Part shown: positions 13,019 through 16,146 of the stretch, piece by piece
Numbering within the stretch: the stretch's first letter is position 1
Layout: each line of letters starts with the position of its first letter
Assembly (NCBI GenBank): GCA_937968025.1
Contig: CALBSL010000215.1
Coordinates: 1-16,146 of the forward strand
Length of the DNA: 16,146 nucleotides
Origin: an uncultured bacterium
GTDB taxonomy: Bacteria > Patescibacteriota > Patescibacteriia > 2-12-FULL-60-25
Direction: 5' to 3'
Notes under the pieces: model-generated
What the model was told of the DNA's origin: nothing
Databases searched by the model: none
The model's input: the letters and a program-made list of their open reading frames with translations, nothing else
Position numbers and translations under genes: made by a program

Positions 13019-14101
13019 ATGGCCCTCCAAATCGGCATTGTTGGTCTCCCGAACGTCGGAAAATCGACGCTTTTTGCGGCAATCACGAAAAAGCAAGTGG
13101 ATTGTGCAAACTATCCGTTCTGCACCATCGACCCCAATGTGGGCGTAGTTGAGGTGCCGGATGAGCGGCTTCGGGCGCTCGCTGCGCTTGATTCGAGCGC
13201 AAAAGTCGTGCCTACGATTATCGAATTTGTCGATATTGCTGGACTGGTCAAGGGAGCTTCGGAAGGGCAGGGGCTTGGAAACCAGTTCTTGGCGAACATT
13301 CGTGAGACGGATGCGATCGCCCAAGTGGTTCGCGCCTTCGACGATTCAAATATTTTGCACGTCGACGGGAGCGTGAATCCGCTTCGTGACGCAGAGACTA
13401 TTAATATGGAGCTTGCCCTCGCTGACCTGGATTCCACGATAAAGCGATTGCAGAACGTCGAGAAACAGCTTCGTTCTGGAGCGACGAAAATCCTCACCCA
13501 AGAGAAAACGGTGTTAGAGCGCGCAAAGGCGTTGCTTGATGCGGGAAAAATGCTGCGTGAAGAGGAATGGTCCGATGAGGAGCGCGCGTTGCTTCGTGGT
13601 TTGCATCTCATGACGATGAAACCCATGTTGTATGTGGTGAACGTCAGCGAAACGCAGTTGCAGGACGGCTCGTGGCGCGATCGCGTGGTTGGCTTGAAAG
13701 GGCAAACCGTCCCCGTTTGTATCAAGATGGAAGCGGAACTCGCGGGTGTGTCGGATGCAGATAAAGCCGAGTACCTCGCCTCCGTTGGGCTGGAGTACTC
13801 CGGTCTCGATCAGGTGATTCGCGCATCATACGAGTTGCTGGGATTGATTACCTTCTTTACGAGCGGACCAGATGAAGCACGCGCCTGGACAATCACGAAA
13901 GGCACAAAAGCGCCGCAAGCGGCGGGAAAGATCCATACGGATTTTGAAAAGACATTCGTTCGCGTAGAAGTCACTCCTTGTCCTGCGTATCTCGAGCATG
14001 GCGGAGAAGCGGCTTGTCGAGCAAAGGCGCTCACTCGTGTCGAAGGGAAGGACTACGTAATGCAGGATGGGGATGTGTGCTACTTCCGCGTGACGGCCTA
14101 A
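13019..14101 (+). CDS. ychF: Redox/ribosome-associated ATPase of the Obg family, YchF (OLA1-type)
   Basis: 360 residues, nearly the family length of 363. YchF is a P-loop NTPase of the Obg group that prefers ATP and associates with ribosomes. G1 is GLPNVGKST at 9-17, G3 is DIAG at 72-75 followed by LVKGASEGQGLGNQFL, and the G4 position reads NVSE at 208-211 (not NKxD), the feature linked to ATP use. A helical coiled-coil insert spans about 125-195. The C-terminal TGS domain contains ITFFTSGPDEARAWTITKGTKAP, IHTDFEKTFVRVEV and the end GDVCYFRVTA. The start MALQIGIVGLPNVG at 13019 is canonical; the open frame upstream crosses the opposite gene. No Shine-Dalgarno is present. A terminator follows 21 bases after the stop. 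Confidence 0.96.
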   Translation: MALQIGIVGLPNVGKSTLFAAITKKQVDCANYPFCTIDPNVGVVEVPDERLRALAALDSSAKVVPTIIEFVDIAGLVKGASEGQGLGNQFLANIRETDAIAQVVRAFDDSNILHVDGSVNPLRDAETINMELALADLDSTIKRLQNVEKQLRSGATKILTQEKTVLERAKALLDAGKMLREEEWSDEERALLRGLHLMTMKPMLYVVNVSETQLQDGSWRDRVVGLKGQTVPVCIKMEAELAGVSDADKAEYLASVGLEYSGLDQVIRASYELLGLITFFTSGPDEARAWTITKGTKAPQAAGKIHTDFEKTFVRVEVTPCPAYLEHGGEAACRAKALTRVEGKDYVMQDGDVCYFRVTA

Positions 14102-14122
14102 GTTGCGCAATAGACAAGAACC

Positions 14123-14154
14123 ATGCACGGAGTGAGTATGCTCCGTGCATTTTT
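14123..14154 (+). terminator. Intrinsic terminator after ychF, overlapping the comEC start
   Basis: ATGCACGGAG (14123-14132) pairs perfectly with CTCCGTGCAT (14141-14150), loop TGAGTATG, then T4 (five T counting the stem base). It is a textbook terminator for ychF. Both possible ATG starts of comEC (14123 and 14138) fall inside it, one in the left arm and one in the loop. Confidence 0.85.
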
Positions 14155-15421
14155 GTTTCTCCCGGGTCTGTGGATCATCGCGTTTATGTGCGGGCTCGTC
14201 GCCTCGCTCTTTCGTGGGGGTGTTTGGGTTGCGTGGGTCGTTGTGTGTTTGATCTTTGCCCAGGCACGTCCAAAGGTTCTGCTCCTGATGATTCTACTTG
14301 GTATGTGTTATGGGATGGTGCGTACACCTGAGCCGCAACGTATCTCTTGGAGAGCCTGGATCGCGAGCGACGCTTCGGCGCGTGTGATGCTTCGATATCC
14401 TGAGTCTAGATGGGTGATGGCCTGGCGACGCACCGGGGTTGAACGTTTGCAGACCATCCTTTCAACTCGAGAGGCGGGTCTTGCTGCAGCGCTTCTTTAT
14501 GGTGAGCAGTCGTTTACGTCGAAAGACAAAGCGCTCCTTCGTGATATTGGTCTCTCGCATCTTGCGGCGGTCTCTGGGGCGAACCTGTCGTTTCTTGTGC
14601 TCCTCATACTCTGGATGACCGGCGGACGAACGGCCACCGGTCGTGTTCGTCTTTGGCTGCAGCAGGGACTGATTTTTTTGTGCGTGATGGGAACGGGGGC
14701 GAGTTCGTCGATGGTTCGAGCGGGGATTATGGGTTCGATCACCGTCTGGAGTCGATCGTTTGGAAGACGGTCCAGGTTTCTGCGTTCGCTGCTTGTTGCG
14801 GGTGCGTTGATTGCGGTCATTGAGCCGTTTCGTTTGGTGACGGATCTCGGATGGCAATTTTCTGCGCTCGCCTGTTGCGGTTTGCGTATGACCGCGGTTG
14901 CCGAAGAGGCTCGACGGGCAAAGCTTGTTGACGCGCTGAGGGTGTCGTTCTGGGCATGGGTGTGGACGGTGCCGCTTCAGCTGTGGCGCTTTGGATCATG
15001 GTCGTGGGTGGGGATGTTGGGGACGGTCGCCTTGGGGCCGATGATCGAGCTGTTGCAGATGGGTACGGTCGTGGCGATACTCGCGCCGCACTGGGTCGTT
15101 GGCAGAGTGTTAGGCGTGATGCTTTCGTTCACCTGGGGATTTTTTGAGTGGATGCGCGCACAGCAGGCACCGCTCCACGGGGCGTCGAACGGGTTGGTCT
15201 ACACGGCACTATATTTTCCGTTGAGCTGTTTACTTATCCACAGAATTACCTGGTCATGGGGGAGAAATGTGTCGAGCTATTCCGACACGTCGATCATTCG
15301 CGTGATGAAAATCGTGTTTCTATGGGTTTGTCATTTGCCGAACATTCTCGACACGTGCCCAGATTTGGCGATGCCGCTGTTCGTTTCTATGCTGAGAGCA
15401 TCCGCAGCAGAACGTGGATGA
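14123..15421 (+). CDS. comEC: ComEC/Rec2-type DNA uptake channel (competence domain only)
   Basis: 432 residues. ComEC forms the inner-membrane channel that takes in single-stranded DNA. Two to three helices lie in the first 65 residues. The competence domain (about 118-375) has AALLYGEQSFTSKDKALLRD, the signature GLSHLAAVSGANLSFL at 143-158, SSMVRAGIMGSI at 195-206 and DLGWQFSALACCGL at 241-254, plus several membrane helices. The C-terminal metallo-beta-lactamase-like domain of full-length ComEC is absent, and the N-terminal OB-like domain is reduced. The start is uncertain: ATG 14123 and ATG 14138 both lie in the ychF terminator hairpin. Residues 380-432 show no family similarity that I can see, and another frame is open over them. 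It is followed by a doubtful small ORF and an M23 peptidase. Confidence 0.85.
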   Translation: MHGVSMLRAFLFLPGLWIIAFMCGLVASLFRGGVWVAWVVVCLIFAQARPKVLLLMILLGMCYGMVRTPEPQRISWRAWIASDASARVMLRYPESRWVMAWRRTGVERLQTILSTREAGLAAALLYGEQSFTSKDKALLRDIGLSHLAAVSGANLSFLVLLILWMTGGRTATGRVRLWLQQGLIFLCVMGTGASSSMVRAGIMGSITVWSRSFGRRSRFLRSLLVAGALIAVIEPFRLVTDLGWQFSALACCGLRMTAVAEEARRAKLVDALRVSFWAWVWTVPLQLWRFGSWSWVGMLGTVALGPMIELLQMGTVVAILAPHWVVGRVLGVMLSFTWGFFEWMRAQQAPLHGASNGLVYTALYFPLSCLLIHRITWSWGRNVSSYSDTSIIRVMKIVFLWVCHLPNILDTCPDLAMPLFVSMLRASAAERG

Positions 15422-15431
15422 CGAACACTCT

Positions 15432-15638
15432 GTGAGTACTCGGCACAGAGCTCGTTCGAAGGAATGGCAACGGCTGTTCTTTATCGCGTGCGGAGCGGTT
15501 CACGGAATGATGGACGACATCCAGGGGAAATCGACCTATTTTCCTTGCCTGTGGCACATCATTGGCGCTATTGGAGCGCCTCGTGATGTTCGAAAGCTCG
15601 CTTGTTGCTCGAGAGAAGGATACTTGTCTCGGCGGTGA
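15432..15638 (+). CDS. Hypothetical small protein, doubtful
   Basis: A GTG-initiated frame of 68 residues, not recognised. It would be soluble, with the segment EWQRLFFIACGAVHGMMDD and a basic, Cys-containing end. Its GTG overlaps (GTGA) the TGA of another small frame (15256-15435), which lies over the comEC 3' end. No Shine-Dalgarno sequence is clear. The 250 bases between comEC and the M23 gene (15422-15671) contain only this frame and the inverted repeats at 15593-15647. It may instead be non-coding leader sequence. Confidence 0.3.
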   Translation: MSTRHRARSKEWQRLFFIACGAVHGMMDDIQGKSTYFPCLWHIIGAIGAPRDVRKLACCSREGYLSRR

Positions 15639-15647
15639 GCGAGCTTT
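15593..15647 (+). promoter_or_regulatory. Nested inverted repeat upstream of the M23 gene
   Basis: AAAGCTCGCT (15593-15602) pairs perfectly with AGCGAGCTTT (15638-15647). Within the loop, CGAGA (15610-15614) pairs with TCTCG (15627-15631). A separate hairpin GGCGCT-ATTGG-AGCGCC lies just upstream, around 15564-15580. The structure ends about ten bases before the Shine-Dalgarno of the M23 gene. No T-tract follows, so it is not a simple terminator. Confidence 0.5.
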
Positions 15648-15671
15648 CTGTCGGTGAAAGGAAGGAACGAA

Positions 15672-16146
15672 ATGGATCGTTGGTGGGATCGATGGTTGTT
15701 GTGTACGCTTCTGGCGATGTGGGCGGTGTTTGCTTTGCTCGCACTGCCCGGATGCGCTCAAGGGATGGTGCAGGCGGCTGACGAGGAGGATCAGATCGGA
15801 ACGGTCGTTCCAACGTGTACGCTTGATGAGGTTCAGCACCCGTTTCGTGATGGGAAGGCGCTGCCGGGCGGTCGTGGATTCTTGGCGAGTGGTAACCATC
15901 TCGGCTGGGATCTGATGGCTCCCGAGGGGATGCCGGTCTACCCGCTTGGATGTGGCGTTGTGCGTGTCGCGCGTTCGGCGCAGGGGTACGGGACGTTGGC
16001 AGTCGTGATCGAGCACCGATTGCGCACGCCGCTCCTCGTGACGAATGGTGCGGGTTCGCGGGTTTCCGTGAGCACGCTCCTGTCGATCTACGGTCACCTG
16101 CGTTCGACGAGCGAGGCTAGCGGTCGAGGCATTCCTACGGGGCTTC
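15672..16146 (+). CDS. M23 (LytM-type) metallopeptidase, putative lipoprotein, 3' end beyond window
   Basis: 158 codons are visible. M23 enzymes are zinc endopeptidases that cut peptidoglycan peptides. The N-terminus is a hydrophobic export segment (WLLCTLLAMWAVFALLALPGC) with a possible lipobox LPGC at Cys28; Pro at -2 is unusual, so lipidation is uncertain. The M23 core starts at about 55: HPFRDGK, then NHLGWD with zinc ligands His76 and Asp80, the strand run VYPLGCGVVRVAR, GYGTLAVVIEH, and SIYGHL with His142. The final HLH motif lies beyond the window. This gene has the clearest ribosome site in the window, AAAGGAAGGA ending shortly before the ATG. With the PBP and 3D protein it is the third wall-related gene here. 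Confidence 0.88.
   Translation, partial: MDRWWDRWLLCTLLAMWAVFALLALPGCAQGMVQAADEEDQIGTVVPTCTLDEVQHPFRDGKALPGGRGFLASGNHLGWDLMAPEGMPVYPLGCGVVRVARSAQGYGTLAVVIEHRLRTPLLVTNGAGSRVSVSTLLSIYGHLRSTSEASGRGIPTGL

Noticed and set aside
15234..15242. Perfect DnaA box TTATCCACA
   Set aside because: It is single, lies inside comEC and far from the dnaA-dnaN gap; a chance match is the simpler explanation.
15387..16097. 236-residue open frame on the minus strand
   Set aside because: It is antisense to the M23 peptidase and rich in Arg, Ser and His, as expected for the reverse frame of a GC-rich gene; no recognisable domain.

Overview
The window looks like a bacterial chromosome segment around the replication origin. 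It uses the standard code, with TGA among its stops. Genes are tightly packed, few starts have a Shine-Dalgarno sequence, and many intrinsic terminators overlap gene ends. The gene set (rpmH-rnpA-yidD diverging from dnaA-dnaN, polA, a class A PBP, trigger factor, ychF, comEC) and the compaction suggest a streamlined lineage such as Patescibacteria/CPR. That placement is inference from style; no single marker proves it. The first 13 bases match the common Illumina adapter stub, so position 1 is probably a contig end.

Layout, left to right. 1-1494 (minus): DNA polymerase I, 5' nuclease plus exonuclease-like domain, cut by the contig end. 1585-1659 (minus): tRNA-Cys with encoded CCA and its own terminator, preceded by a partial copy of its leader that contains a hairpin. 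1843-2427 (minus): exported 3D-domain protein with a strong sigma70-type promoter and a structured leader. It diverges from 2583-5174 (plus), a class A penicillin-binding protein; both are probably envelope genes. A bidirectional terminator separates the PBP from dnaN (5212-6348, minus). dnaN follows dnaA (6676-8082, minus) after a 327-base gap that carries paired degenerate DnaA-box-like sites and is the best oriC candidate. rpmH, rnpA and yidD (8232-9136, plus) diverge from dnaA. A minus-strand block then holds a YggU-family gene, a DEDDh exonuclease, endonuclease IV, trigger factor and a membrane-anchored propeller-like protein (9111-12957). From 13019 the plus strand carries ychF, comEC, a doubtful small ORF and the start of an M23 peptidase that runs off the window.

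Functionally the window combines replication initiation (DnaA, beta clamp, oriC), DNA polymerase and base-excision repair (PolA, Nfo, a DEDDh exonuclease), translation and protein folding (L34, RNase P protein, tRNA-Cys, trigger factor, YchF), envelope building (PBP1A, 3D protein, M23, YidD) and DNA uptake (ComEC). recF and gyrB do not follow dnaN, and yidC does not follow yidD, so the classical origin neighbourhood is rearranged.

The most interesting regulatory signal is a repeated geometry: at several genes the best -10 box lies only 9-12 bases before the start codon, which predicts leaderless or nearly leaderless mRNAs. The 3D-protein and M23 genes differ from this, with longer and apparently structured leaders. 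I see no CRISPR array, insertion sequence or defence system.
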